This document shows, piece by piece, positions 16,837-25,657 of a stretch of DNA of 36,129 bases (the stretch's first letter is position 1; every line of letters begins with the position of its first letter). The notes under the pieces were generated by a model. The model was not told the origin of the DNA, searched no databases, and saw only the letters and a program-made list of their open reading frames with translations. The position numbers were made by a program, and so were the translations under genes. Source of the DNA: Cytophagales bacterium (lineage in GTDB: Bacteria > Bacteroidota > Bacteroidia > Cytophagales > Thermoflexibacteraceae). The stretch covers positions 1 through 36,129 of the forward strand of contig JAAFJS010000031.1 in assembly GCA_013298985.1 (NCBI GenBank), written 5' to 3'.

Positions 16837-17892
16837 TCAAGAAAGATAACCTTGATGTTTGCTCATACAATATTCGATAAACAATAGGTTAGCTTTTGTC
16901 CATTCAATGGTTAATTTTAAGCCTTCCTGAATAGGCATTTTTACTTCAAAGTCCAATTCTTTTTTAGCTTTTTGCGTACTGCCAAATCTTTTTCCTGAAT
17001 TGTCCCAAGCCCTTTTTGGCAAATGCGTTATATTACCCTCGTTTCCTGCCAATTTATTAATTAAATTAGCCCATTCACCAATTGTTGTTTCTTGCCCACT
17101 TGCCAAATTATATACCTCACCTGCGCTACCTTGTGCAGCACAAGCTATTAAACCTCTACAAATATCTTCGACATAAATAAAATCGCGACTTGCAACCCCA
17201 TTGTTTTCCAAGGGTAGAGGCAGCCCTTTTAATGCTTTATAGATAAAAGTAGGAGTAACATTACGCCAAACAGTTGCTGGTGTTCCTCTCCATTGCCCCG
17301 CACCCAATACTTCGCCTTGTCCATATACGTTTTGGAATCTGGCACGTACGGTTGGCAATCTGTGTTGATTAAAATAATACAAAGCGTAAAATTCTCCAAA
17401 AATTTTTGACATAGAATAAGGGCTATCTTGTTTCAATTCTATGGGGTCTTCTTCAGTAGTTTCTACTGCATCTCCAAAGGTCTTTTTTGCTACTGAGCAA
17501 CCTGCTGATGAATAGACTACTTTTTTGATTTGCTTAAAATCTTTAATCCAGTCTAATAATTTAAGCGTAGTAAGGGTATTGTTCTCATGGTCTGCCAAAG
17601 GATTATGAATAGAACTTTGGTTGCCATGATAAGTAGCCAAGTGAAAAACATAGTCAAATTCGTCTTTTATTTGTTGTACTATTTTATTATCAGAAATAGA
17701 GCCTTTGATAAAAGTAAGGCGATGGTCTATTGGCAGATTTTCTATTTCTGCTGACATCAGGTTATCTATCACTGTTATAGACACCTTGCTCACCTTATTT
17801 AAAAGTAATTTAACCAAATTACTACCCACAAATCCCGCACCACCTACTACTAATACTCGCGTATTCTCAAAAGATTCAAACCAGTTTTCCAT
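16837..17892 (-). CDS. Extended SDR NAD-dependent sugar epimerase/dehydratase (1)
   Basis: 351 residues. Rossmann motif VLVVGGAGFVGSNL (GxxGxxG), an FHLATYHGNQSS segment where extended SDRs have D-x-x-x-H-x-A-A, a VVYSSAGCSVA strand with the active-site Ser, and the catalytic YSMSK near residue 162. The C-terminal substrate domain includes RARFQNVYGQGEVLG and GVASRDFIYVEDICRGL. All catalytic positions for 4-keto chemistry are present. It would be a UDP-sugar 4-epimerase or 4,6-dehydratase; residues do not settle which. It is paired with a second SDR gene 25 bases upstream, an arrangement that recalls the epimerase pairs in Bordetella O-antigen loci acting on diacetamido-uronates, from general knowledge. 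Confidence 0.85.
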   Translation of the reverse strand: MENWFESFENTRVLVVGGAGFVGSNLVKLLLNKVSKVSITVIDNLMSAEIENLPIDHRLTFIKGSISDNKIVQQIKDEFDYVFHLATYHGNQSSIHNPLADHENNTLTTLKLLDWIKDFKQIKKVVYSSAGCSVAKKTFGDAVETTEEDPIELKQDSPYSMSKIFGEFYALYYFNQHRLPTVRARFQNVYGQGEVLGAGQWRGTPATVWRNVTPTFIYKALKGLPLPLENNGVASRDFIYVEDICRGLIACAAQGSAGEVYNLASGQETTIGEWANLINKLAGNEGNITHLPKRAWDNSGKRFGSTQKAKKELDFEVKMPIQEGLKLTIEWTKANLLFIEYCMSKHQGYLS

Positions 17893-17917
17893 GTCAAAAT
17901 TTGATATTTTACAATGT

Positions 17918-18874
17918 TTAATGCTTTTCTTCTACACCTTTTAAATGGGTGAAAGTTTGTGTAATACCATACACTTTATACCAATCAATGGCAGCCTTGA
18001 TGCCATCTTCTAAAGCAGTTCCCGCTTGCCATTCAAAGTCGTTATTGGTTTTTGATGGGTCAAGAAGAATGGTAAATACGTCATCTTCTCCTCTCTGACG
18101 CACCTCTACTTCCTTTTCTAACTTCATATCTAATGCTTTGAGTGTCGAGTCAAAAAGCTCTTTGATAGAATAATCACTACCTGTAGAGATATGATAGTAT
18201 CCTTTATTGCCCATGCCATTGAGTGCCTTCACAACGACAGCTACCAAGTCTTTGACATAGATAAAGTCCCGACGTGTATCCATCACAAAGCAAGGTTTAT
18301 TATTGGTAAGTCTGTGATAAAAAGTAGGAAGTGGTCCGCTTAGGTTTCTTGGACCATAAGCATTTGCCAGTCGAAATGATAAGAAGTCCAAGCCACTCAT
18401 CTCAATATACTGCTCCCCACTTGTTTTGCTGATTGCATAGCTACTGCCACCTGCAAAACCTCCAGAGTATAAGGGGTGTTTAAGGGTAATGGGCTGTTCC
18501 AAAGGTTTTAAACCATAGCAGAGTGAGGTTTGAAAATAAATTAGTCTTTTTACTTTGTGGCGAACTGAAGCACGAACCACATTGATTGTTCCTAAGATAT
18601 TGGTGAGTGTGTCTTCTTCCCAGTCATCTGGATTTTTGTAGGCGGCGGCAGCGTGTACCACCTGTTCTGGAGCAAAGCTATCAAATGCTGTATTTACCAA
18701 ATGGGCATCAGAAATACTTCCTTCGATGACCGTCAAATTGGTCTGGGGGCTAAGATTATCGCGTCTACCTGTCTGGTAATTGTCAATGACTAATACTTGA
18801 TGACCTGAGGAAAGAAGGGCATCAGCAAGGTGTGAGCCAACAAAACCCGCACCGCCTGTGATAAGAACTTTCAT
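17918..18874 (-). CDS. Extended SDR NAD-dependent sugar epimerase/dehydratase (2)
   Basis: 318 residues. MKVLITGGAGFVGSHLADAL (GxxGxxG), VVHAAAAYKNPDDWEED, LIYFQTSLCYG (TSL at the active-site Thr/Ser position) and the catalytic YAISK near residue 146. The C-terminal domain holds FRLANAYGPRNLSGPLPTFYHRL and RRDFIYVKDLVAVV. The enzyme is of the UDP-glucose 4-epimerase/dTDP-glucose dehydratase superfamily. It differs markedly from the adjacent SDR at 16837, so the pair is unlikely to be a recent duplication and may act on two steps or form a heteromer. Placed 19 bases after the second amidotransferase gene. Precise substrate not determinable. Confidence 0.85.
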   Translation of the reverse strand: MKVLITGGAGFVGSHLADALLSSGHQVLVIDNYQTGRRDNLSPQTNLTVIEGSISDAHLVNTAFDSFAPEQVVHAAAAYKNPDDWEEDTLTNILGTINVVRASVRHKVKRLIYFQTSLCYGLKPLEQPITLKHPLYSGGFAGGSSYAISKTSGEQYIEMSGLDFLSFRLANAYGPRNLSGPLPTFYHRLTNNKPCFVMDTRRDFIYVKDLVAVVVKALNGMGNKGYYHISTGSDYSIKELFDSTLKALDMKLEKEVEVRQRGEDDVFTILLDPSKTNNDFEWQAGTALEDGIKAAIDWYKVYGITQTFTHLKGVEEKH

Positions 18875-18893
18875 TTGTTTTATATATTTTGGT

Positions 18894-20807
18894 TTATGAT
18901 ACTAATTTTTTAAAGTCTGCTTGTTTGTCATGGAAATTTTGATGCCAAATTTCTAAAGAAAGTAAACCCCAAATCTTTCGCCCAAATTTATTTTCAAAAT
19001 TCAAGCCCTTGGCGATTTCTGATTGATTAAAATAACTCCTTTGTTTAAAATTGGTTGAACCAAATAAATCATTGATAAAGTCTTTTAAATCCGTCTGTAG
19101 CCACTCATTCAGAGGTACAGGGAAACCCATTTTGTTTTTGCGATTTATCACTTGTTCAGGTAATGTGTCTTTCATCGCATTGACTAACACCATTTTAAGT
19201 GTACCGTCTTTGAATTTGATATTAGAAGGCATGGTGGCTACAAACTCTATAAGTGGGTGGTCTAAGAACGGCACTCTCGACTCTATGCTATGCGCCATAC
19301 TCATACGGTCTTCTACTTGCAAGAGTGCTGGTAGCAAAGTTTTAAAGTCAAAATGTGTCATTTTGTCAAAATAAGATTCTTTGCCCACATTATTGCCATC
19401 AAAAATAGTTTTAAATGTTTCAAAAGGCGAATAATCTCCCAATTCTTGCCAATTGATTTCATTTTTGAGGTCTTGCGACCGATTAATCAATCGGAAATAA
19501 CGTTTATCTATATTATCAAAAAGTCCATCTTTGAAAAAATCTTTCAGCATTGGTTTATAGTTTTGTAAAGCTATTAGGTTAGGAATAATTGATTCATAAG
19601 TTACAATAAAATTTCCGCCCTGCAAGGTGCCTTCAATAGCTCCTTTGATGCACTGCTCAAAGTAGGCAACTAAGTAGCGTGTATAGCCACCAAAAATCTC
19701 GTCCCCTCCTTGACCACCAAGCACTACTTTGCGGTACTGAGAAGCCAATTTGGAAACATGGTATTGGGGAAAAGAGCCAGGACCAGCTACAGGATAATCT
19801 AAGTGATAAATCACCTGCTGGATAGAATCCAAAAAATCTTGACTATTCATATTGATTTCGTGCAGTTCTATCCCATATTTGGAAGCAATGCTACGCGCAT
19901 AATGACTTTCATCATATAAATCTCCAATAGCAAACTTGCCCGTAAATGCTTGAAAATTGTTTTCTTGCTTAAAATTAGCTGTAACCGCAGCTACTATTCC
20001 TGAATCTATGCCTCCACTAATGTACGCACCAATAGGCACATCACTGCGCGTATGTACGCGAATGGCATCTTCTAATAGATAACGTAGTTTTTCTTCAAAA
20101 TATTTAGAAGTGTGGTCAAAGTCAAGGTGATAATAAACCTCCCAATATTTTTGTTTTTGCAGATGCCCATTCTTAATACTAAGTGTGTGTGCAGGAGGCA
20201 GCTCACTGATGCCTTGGAAAAGAGTTTCTTCGCTCAAAAGTAGTTGGAAGTATAGATACTCTTTGAGTGCATTCTTGTTGGTTTCAATAGTTGGAAGGAA
20301 TGGCAATAAGGCTTTGGCCTCAGAAGCAAAAAAAAGAACATTATTCTGAATAGTATAATAAAAAGGCTTGATACCAAATCTATCTCTGGCACAAAAAAGT
20401 ATTTTTTCTCGTTCATTCCATATTACAAAGGCAAACATTCCTCGCAAATGTCTTACACAATCATGCCCCCAATACAGATAGGCTTTTAAAATTACCTCTG
20501 TGTCAGAAGTAGTTTTAAAATAATAACCAAAGGCTTTTAGTTCCTGCCGAAGTTCTATATAGTTATAAATTTCCCCATTAAAAACAATGATATTACCTGC
20601 GTCATCAGCCATTGGCTGGTCACCTGTGGCAAGGTCTATGATGCTTAGTCGCAAATGTGCCAATCCTACAAATTGGTGTGCATTTGTCCAAAAGCCTTCT
20701 CCATCGGGACCCCTGTGCGCTTGCAAGTGATTCATTACTTGTAAGTGATGGGTTAAGCTGGGGTATGTTTTATAGTCTAAATCTAAGATTCCTGCGATTC
20801 CGCACAT
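18894..20807 (-). CDS. Asparagine synthase-type glutamine amidotransferase (2)
   Basis: 637 residues. Intact class II glutaminase domain: Cys2 in MCGIAGILDL, HRGPDGEG at 31-38, FNGEIYNY at 76-83 and RDRFGIKP at 141-148. The synthetase domain carries the PPi-loop SGGIDSG at 264-270 and GGQGGDEIFGGYTRY near residue 365. As with the copy at 10443, its setting among epimerases and glycosyltransferases suggests amidation of a uronic acid residue rather than asparagine supply, though neither can be excluded. Two intact amidotransferases in one locus suggest two uronamide sites or two sugars. It follows a putative glycosyltransferase gene after only 2 bases, so it is translationally close to it. Confidence 0.88.
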   Translation of the reverse strand: MCGIAGILDLDYKTYPSLTHHLQVMNHLQAHRGPDGEGFWTNAHQFVGLAHLRLSIIDLATGDQPMADDAGNIIVFNGEIYNYIELRQELKAFGYYFKTTSDTEVILKAYLYWGHDCVRHLRGMFAFVIWNEREKILFCARDRFGIKPFYYTIQNNVLFFASEAKALLPFLPTIETNKNALKEYLYFQLLLSEETLFQGISELPPAHTLSIKNGHLQKQKYWEVYYHLDFDHTSKYFEEKLRYLLEDAIRVHTRSDVPIGAYISGGIDSGIVAAVTANFKQENNFQAFTGKFAIGDLYDESHYARSIASKYGIELHEINMNSQDFLDSIQQVIYHLDYPVAGPGSFPQYHVSKLASQYRKVVLGGQGGDEIFGGYTRYLVAYFEQCIKGAIEGTLQGGNFIVTYESIIPNLIALQNYKPMLKDFFKDGLFDNIDKRYFRLINRSQDLKNEINWQELGDYSPFETFKTIFDGNNVGKESYFDKMTHFDFKTLLPALLQVEDRMSMAHSIESRVPFLDHPLIEFVATMPSNIKFKDGTLKMVLVNAMKDTLPEQVINRKNKMGFPVPLNEWLQTDLKDFINDLFGSTNFKQRSYFNQSEIAKGLNFENKFGRKIWGLLSLEIWHQNFHDKQADFKKLVS

Positions 20808-20809
20808 GA

Positions 20810-22102
20810 TTATCGAATTAATTCTTTTTTTAGTCCTGTTTTATAGGTTAATTTCAGCAAAAAAGATTCAATAGCATAAATTACCCTATCAAATCTTCTT
20901 CTGTAGGCAACAGGCAACAGGTGCCAATATAAGGTTACTAATTTGGATATCAAAGACGTTGTAGAAATACTATATTCTGAAGCACTGATAGATTTTACTA
21001 CTACAAAATCGACAAATGTTTTGTATGAATATTTATCAGAAATTACAATATCTTGGTATGCCTGCTCTGCTATTTTAATCCGTAAATTTTCATCTTTCAT
21101 CATTTCCAGCACTTCCGTAAGATTACTAAAGTTTTTCTTCAACTCTATGTAATGCTTATGAGCTTCTAAAATACTATTGTAATTTCCTTCTATAAGGACT
21201 TGACAAGTTTTAGTAGCGCAGCACTCAAGATGCCTTGGTGAAATTGCTATTAATTTTAGATTTCCATCTTGATGAGGGAAAATAGAGGCTTCCACGTCTT
21301 CAAAAGTAGCATTTGGATTTTCTTTTGAAAATAATGTACCATTTGCCCAAATTTTGCCATCTGGGTCATGTACAGTAGAGCCACCTTCTACTCCAATAAA
21401 GTATTTACATCTCAATAAGTACTTGTACCAATTGTTACCTAAAATAGTATCTCCTTCTTTTGTTGAAATATCTGTTTTAAAGCCAAATTGGGTGGCATAT
21501 TCTTGAAAAACGTCAGCAATATATGTTTTTAGATAACCATGTCTGCCGAGCCACATAGGAGCCTTATAAGCTCGATAGCCAATATCAATATCTCTTTGGG
21601 CATCATCTTGTTCGTATTCTTGGATAGCTTTCAATACTTTTGTATCTAAATAGCCTGTAAGGACTTGGTAAATCTGTACTTTATCTCTATCAACATCTTC
21701 GTAGATAATATGCCATTCACTTTCTGGCGCAACTGAAAAAACAATATTGATATTCATTTCATTAATAAACCTATTGAGCAAATTTGTATGTATCCACTCA
21801 TCTTGTGGAAGAGCTACTTTTATTGCTTTATTATTTTTGAGAGGTCTGATTTTTTGTAATACGCTATCAAATAAATCTTGTGTACCCCAGCGTATAGCAC
21901 TCAACAATACTGTATGGTATATAATAATATCAAAATTGACCTTTAGCAAATAAAAACGAAATCCTTCTTTTGATATATCTAAAAAAAAACAGTTGTGATT
22001 TGTATAATTATGATAACAAAAAAGTAAATCTCTTATAGTGGCTCGCATAGGTTCGCTAACCCAACCGTATATAATCAAAATATTAAGTTTTTTATCAAAC
22101 AT
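20810..22102 (-). CDS. Putative glycosyltransferase (CgeB/family 1-like)
   Basis: 430 residues, no strong characterised match visible. The C-terminal part looks like a glycosyltransferase donor domain: YLLRCKYFIGVEGGSTVHDPDG, then a long loop, then ISPRHLECCATKTCQVLIEG, where R-H-x-E followed by a small-residue loop matches the nucleotide-sugar site of CgeB-like family proteins, and HYIELKKNFSNLTEVLEMMKD as the closing helix. The N-terminal half has NFDIIIYHTVLLSAIRWG and alternating strands and helices. Very AT-rich codon use, as in its upstream neighbour. The start overlaps the end of the 22095 gene by 8 bases. The role is probably addition of a sugar or other group to the polysaccharide; this rests on fold and context. 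Confidence 0.65.
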   Translation of the reverse strand: MFDKKLNILIIYGWVSEPMRATIRDLLFCYHNYTNHNCFFLDISKEGFRFYLLKVNFDIIIYHTVLLSAIRWGTQDLFDSVLQKIRPLKNNKAIKVALPQDEWIHTNLLNRFINEMNINIVFSVAPESEWHIIYEDVDRDKVQIYQVLTGYLDTKVLKAIQEYEQDDAQRDIDIGYRAYKAPMWLGRHGYLKTYIADVFQEYATQFGFKTDISTKEGDTILGNNWYKYLLRCKYFIGVEGGSTVHDPDGKIWANGTLFSKENPNATFEDVEASIFPHQDGNLKLIAISPRHLECCATKTCQVLIEGNYNSILEAHKHYIELKKNFSNLTEVLEMMKDENLRIKIAEQAYQDIVISDKYSYKTFVDFVVVKSISASEYSISTTSLISKLVTLYWHLLPVAYRRRFDRVIYAIESFLLKLTYKTGLKKELIR

Positions 22103-23285
22103 ATTTTTGTATAATTTTAATTAATTTTTTTTCTTCTTCCTCCCAAGAAAGTTTCTCAGTCGCAAGTTTTGCGTTTTCTCTAAATCTTTGTAACTGTTTT
22201 GGACTAATGGAAGCATATAATATGGCGTTTTTAATGGAATTGGTATCTTGCGGGTCAATAGGTATACCTAATTCATACTGTTCACAAATTTTATATATTT
22301 CAGGTAAGGTATTAGGATATAAAATAGGTAATTCAGCATTAATTGATTGAAAAAATCCATTTGGCAAGGCATTTAAGAAATTGACATCATACGGATAATA
22401 CAAGATTAGTGAAATATTGGCACTTTTAATAAAATTTATTACTTGCTTAGGAGAAACAACTTGCACCAAATGTACGCGATGTTGTAAATCTAATTTATAA
22501 ATAGTATCATAAAACTGTTCATATTTTTTGCCTAATAAAACAATATGTATATGATCGGGTAAATCAGCAAGCGCATACAAAGATTCATTAATAGATTGTC
22601 CTATTTTTGCACTACCAGACACCACGATTGCTAAGAAGAAAGATTCATCTAATCCTAATTGTTTTCTTACATCTGTAATTGGTTCTAGTTCTCTCATTTC
22701 TTGGCAATTCCGAATCACATTTGGCTTCATGGCAAATCTATTCTCATACAGTTGTACTAAACCATCACAAACTGTAACCATTTGTTTTGCTTGTTCTATA
22801 CAACGAGATTCTTCCGTTTCTGTTATATTTGCCATATCTTCTCCCAAAGTTGAATAAATAATCGGGTAAAAATCGTGAGCATCGTAAATTATTGGGCAGT
22901 TTTTATTTTTAATAGATAATATTTTTGCAAGTTGTCGCTGTCCAAAATAATGTAAATAAACTAAATCTATCTTGGGTAATAGCCAGCTATCTAATTTGAG
23001 AGAATCTCCTACCAACTTATAACTTATCCCACGAAATAGCTCCAATAACTTTGTAGAGATTCTTCTGTGGGTTTTTATACGTTTGTATATACTATATGTC
23101 CACTCGCCATAGTAAAAAGGAATAGTTATTAGCTTGAATGGCAATTTTTTTTTATCAATACTGACACTTTCTTCTCCTTCTATTACGATTGATTCATAAC
23201 CATAGCGAGCAAAAGTATAAGCCATTTTGAGAGTCCGACTATCTTTCTCTATAGCTAAAGGTGTGATAGAAAGAATCGTTTTCAT
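22095..23285 (-). CDS. GT-B glycosyltransferase
   Basis: 396 residues, ATG at 23285. Starts MKTILSITPLAIEKDSRTLKMA, with YDAHDFYPIIYSTLG near residue 133 and VTVCDGLVQLYENRF near 172, the wording of the same GT4-like subgroup as the protein at 15549. The donor domain holds FLAIVVSGSAKIGQSINESL, VHLVQVVSPKQVINFIKSANISLILYYPYDVNFLNALPNGFFQSI and NAELPILYPNTLPE. No transmembrane helix. AT-rich, overlapping the next gene by 8 bases. It probably extends the polysaccharide repeat; donor unknown. Upstream, a 99-base gap separates it from the methyltransferase gene, the longest gap in the operon, and I see no ORF in it that stands. Confidence 0.82.
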   Translation of the reverse strand: MKTILSITPLAIEKDSRTLKMAYTFARYGYESIVIEGEESVSIDKKKLPFKLITIPFYYGEWTYSIYKRIKTHRRISTKLLELFRGISYKLVGDSLKLDSWLLPKIDLVYLHYFGQRQLAKILSIKNKNCPIIYDAHDFYPIIYSTLGEDMANITETEESRCIEQAKQMVTVCDGLVQLYENRFAMKPNVIRNCQEMRELEPITDVRKQLGLDESFFLAIVVSGSAKIGQSINESLYALADLPDHIHIVLLGKKYEQFYDTIYKLDLQHRVHLVQVVSPKQVINFIKSANISLILYYPYDVNFLNALPNGFFQSINAELPILYPNTLPEIYKICEQYELGIPIDPQDTNSIKNAILYASISPKQLQRFRENAKLATEKLSWEEEEKKLIKIIQKYV

Positions 23286-23384
23286 GTTTAGTGGTTAAAA
23301 TGTGTCTTTTTTTTATAATATGGATTGACTTCTTCTATTAAATGTATGCCTTGGGCTATACACATAGAGAAAAGAATACGATTT

Positions 23385-24221
23385 TTATTTATGCGAATTA
23401 CTATTAATCTTTTTTAAAGCCATAATAATTTCTGTTTTATGGAAATGTTGCTTATATGCATCAAAATCTCTGTTTTTTAATCCTTTGAGATATAATTGAT
23501 ACAAATGGCTTAATATATTTAATATTCTTCCATGTATGAAATTACCTCCCTTTTGATGAGTTTTTTCCAAATAAGTTCCTGTGGTTTGCCATTCAATAAC
23601 ATTACAATTGAATACTCTTGTAAAAAATAATTTTAGGCTATGTTCATCAAAATTTCGAACATGCACATAATAATATGGATAAGAATCATCTAAATATCCT
23701 TCTAAGTTTTCCCTGTAAGGGACTCTTATAATAAAAGTACCATCATCTTTTAATACTCTTAAAACATTAGATACTGCCAAATTCAAATCTAATACATGCT
23801 CTAAAACATCTGTACAGATGACTATATCAAATATCTTTGATTTGTATGGCATATCTTCGATGAGGGATAAACAGCAATTTATGTTTTTTTTGGAAGCTAT
23901 TTTTAACATCTCTGCACTAATATCCATACCATATTTTTCAACATTATCTGGTATTTTCCCCAGTAGCCTGCCCATACCAACACCAATATCAAGTATTTTA
24001 TCACCAATCATCAAATATTTATTAATAATATTAAGTGTATCATTTTCAGCCTCTACCCAAAGAGATTCTGAGATAAATGGATTTTCTCCATATAAACTTA
24101 CATAATTGAGTTGGTCTTGTGAAATTTTTTCATAATTCTCAATATACTCATTTATTTGAGAGAAAATGGGTATATTGCCCATGTAATTTATGGGGAGGTT
24201 ATTATATATGTCAGCTTCCAT
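23385..24221 (-). CDS. Class I SAM-dependent methyltransferase
   Basis: 278 residues. Methyltransf_11/25-type core: motif I KILDIGVGMGRLLGKIP near residue 74, KYGMDISAEMLKIASKK, the acidic motif SLIEDMPYKSKIFDIVICTDVLEHVLD (motif IV) near 120-145, and VLRVLKDDGTFIIRVPYREN. The C-terminal extension carries FDEHSLKLFFTRVFN. Very AT-rich. It overlaps the end of the wzt gene by 11 bases, so the two are translated together. Methylation of the non-reducing end of an O-chain, as WbdD and related enzymes do, often provides the signal read by the C-terminal domain of Wzt; this pairing suggests that role, by inference. The acceptor could also be an internal sugar. Confidence 0.82.
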   Translation of the reverse strand: MEADIYNNLPINYMGNIPIFSQINEYIENYEKISQDQLNYVSLYGENPFISESLWVEAENDTLNIINKYLMIGDKILDIGVGMGRLLGKIPDNVEKYGMDISAEMLKIASKKNINCCLSLIEDMPYKSKIFDIVICTDVLEHVLDLNLAVSNVLRVLKDDGTFIIRVPYRENLEGYLDDSYPYYYVHVRNFDEHSLKLFFTRVFNCNVIEWQTTGTYLEKTHQKGGNFIHGRILNILSHLYQLYLKGLKNRDFDAYKQHFHKTEIIMALKKINSNSHK

Positions 24222-25527
24222 AATTAATTGTTTCCCAATTTAAAATAGGTCTTAGAACACCACCATAATTACCAAAATAATCTCCTCTTGAATTTCCATC
24301 ATCTAACCCGTTAAACTCTAAAATATTTTCTAATCTGAAACTATTTGACCAGTTTGCACCAAATCCAATAATTGTAATTCTATATCTTATATTATTTAAA
24401 AAATTAGCAGGAACAGATACTTTACTTTTATAACCCCCTATATTCAGAGGCTTTCCATAAAAATATGGTTCAAGTGTATTCATGGAGCCAAATACGCAAA
24501 AATCTTCACTATCCATTAAAACAAAGGAAAAGCCCACTTTGTACCCATCTTGTATTACTTCATAATCAATATCTATTGTAAAACTTTCAGAGATACTAAC
24601 TTGTGATATATACTCTCCATTATTATTATGAATGCTAACTGAATTAATCTTAATTCCTTCATTCCCTACCCTATTTGTTTTTTCCCATTTTACAAAGCCT
24701 TTACTTGCGGAATCATTGCCAATATATTTGGTGATAATACCACCTACATTCCCAATGTCTACGACATTCCCATTTTTAAGATAGATACCAATAGAGCACA
24801 GATTTTTTATTGAAATCATATTATGACTCACAAACAGCACCGTCTTTCCTTCTCCTGCACTTACGTCTTTCATCTTTCCGATGCACTTCTTTTGAAACTC
24901 TGCATCACCTACCGCCAATACCTCATCTACTATCAAAATATCGGATAGCAGGTGCGCCCCAACAGCAAAGGCAAGCCGCACGTACATTCCTGAGCTATAA
25001 CGCTTTACGGGTGTGTCTATATACGCATCTATGCCCGCAAAATCTACAATCTCGTCTAAGTGCTTTTTGATTTCGTGGCGGTTCATGCCCAGAATCGCAC
25101 CGTTCAGGTAAATATTTTCTCTGCCTGTAAGCTCACCATGAAAGCCCGTCCCTACCTCCAGTAGGCTGGCAATGCGCCCTTTTACCTTGACTTGCCCCTT
25201 GGTGGGCGTAGTGGTTTTAGAAAGTATTTTAAGTAGTGTAGATTTTCCTGCGCCATTTTTGCCAATCACCCCTACGATTTCGCCTTGCTTTACCTCAAAG
25301 TTAATGTCTTGCAAAGCCCACACATAGCGTGCAGCAAGTTTTTTAAGTGTTTCGCTGTCTGTAATAGTCGCCAACTCGTTGCTGGTGATATACTGCTCAT
25401 AAGGGTCAGGCTTGCCGCGAATCGATGCCCACCAACTTATCATGTCTTCCTTGAAAGCCTGTCTATCTACAGCACCAAGTCGATAGCGTTTGTATAAATT
25501 TTCTACTTTGAGAACTACGTCTGACAC
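24211..25527 (-). CDS. wzt: Wzt-type ABC transporter ATP-binding protein with C-terminal glycan-binding domain
   Basis: 438 residues. ATPase domain (1 to about 240): Walker A GKNGAGKST at 89-97, signature YSSGM at 177-181, Walker B ILIVDE at 197-202, switch His235. An insert at 20-70 is common in this polysaccharide-export family. The C-terminal domain (about 250-438) is an immunoglobulin-like Wzt_C domain, ending GNYGGVLRPILNWE. Wzt with the permease Wzm exports finished O-polysaccharide across the inner membrane, and the C domain reads the chain-terminal cap. No Wzm lies next to it: the upstream DNA is non-coding and then pheA runs the other way. GC drops from about 45% to about 25% near 24830, where the ATPase domain ends. 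First gene of the operon. Confidence 0.88.
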   Translation of the reverse strand: MSDVVLKVENLYKRYRLGAVDRQAFKEDMISWWASIRGKPDPYEQYITSNELATITDSETLKKLAARYVWALQDINFEVKQGEIVGVIGKNGAGKSTLLKILSKTTTPTKGQVKVKGRIASLLEVGTGFHGELTGRENIYLNGAILGMNRHEIKKHLDEIVDFAGIDAYIDTPVKRYSSGMYVRLAFAVGAHLLSDILIVDEVLAVGDAEFQKKCIGKMKDVSAGEGKTVLFVSHNMISIKNLCSIGIYLKNGNVVDIGNVGGIITKYIGNDSASKGFVKWEKTNRVGNEGIKINSVSIHNNNGEYISQVSISESFTIDIDYEVIQDGYKVGFSFVLMDSEDFCVFGSMNTLEPYFYGKPLNIGGYKSKVSVPANFLNNIRYRITIIGFGANWSNSFRLENILEFNGLDDGNSRGDYFGNYGGVLRPILNWETINYGS

Positions 25528-25657
25528 TTTGAGGAATATTGGTTTATAAATACTAAAACTATTTGAAATGCAAATCTATCAATTTTTTTGCCATTTATAA
25601 AAGGAAGTCTATTTAAAAAAGTAAAAAAAGCTAAATTGCCTGTTTATCACCAAATTT

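Noticed and set aside
23286-23384. Apparent ORF fragment in the gap after the methyltransferase gene
   Set aside because: Rechecking the bases showed a run of four A that breaks the frame; only about 16 codons remain, with no sign of coding.
25571-25578. TAGATTTG on the minus strand as a promoter for the wzt operon
   Set aside because: It fits the -7 consensus but no TTTG/TTG box lies at the needed distance; too weak to call.
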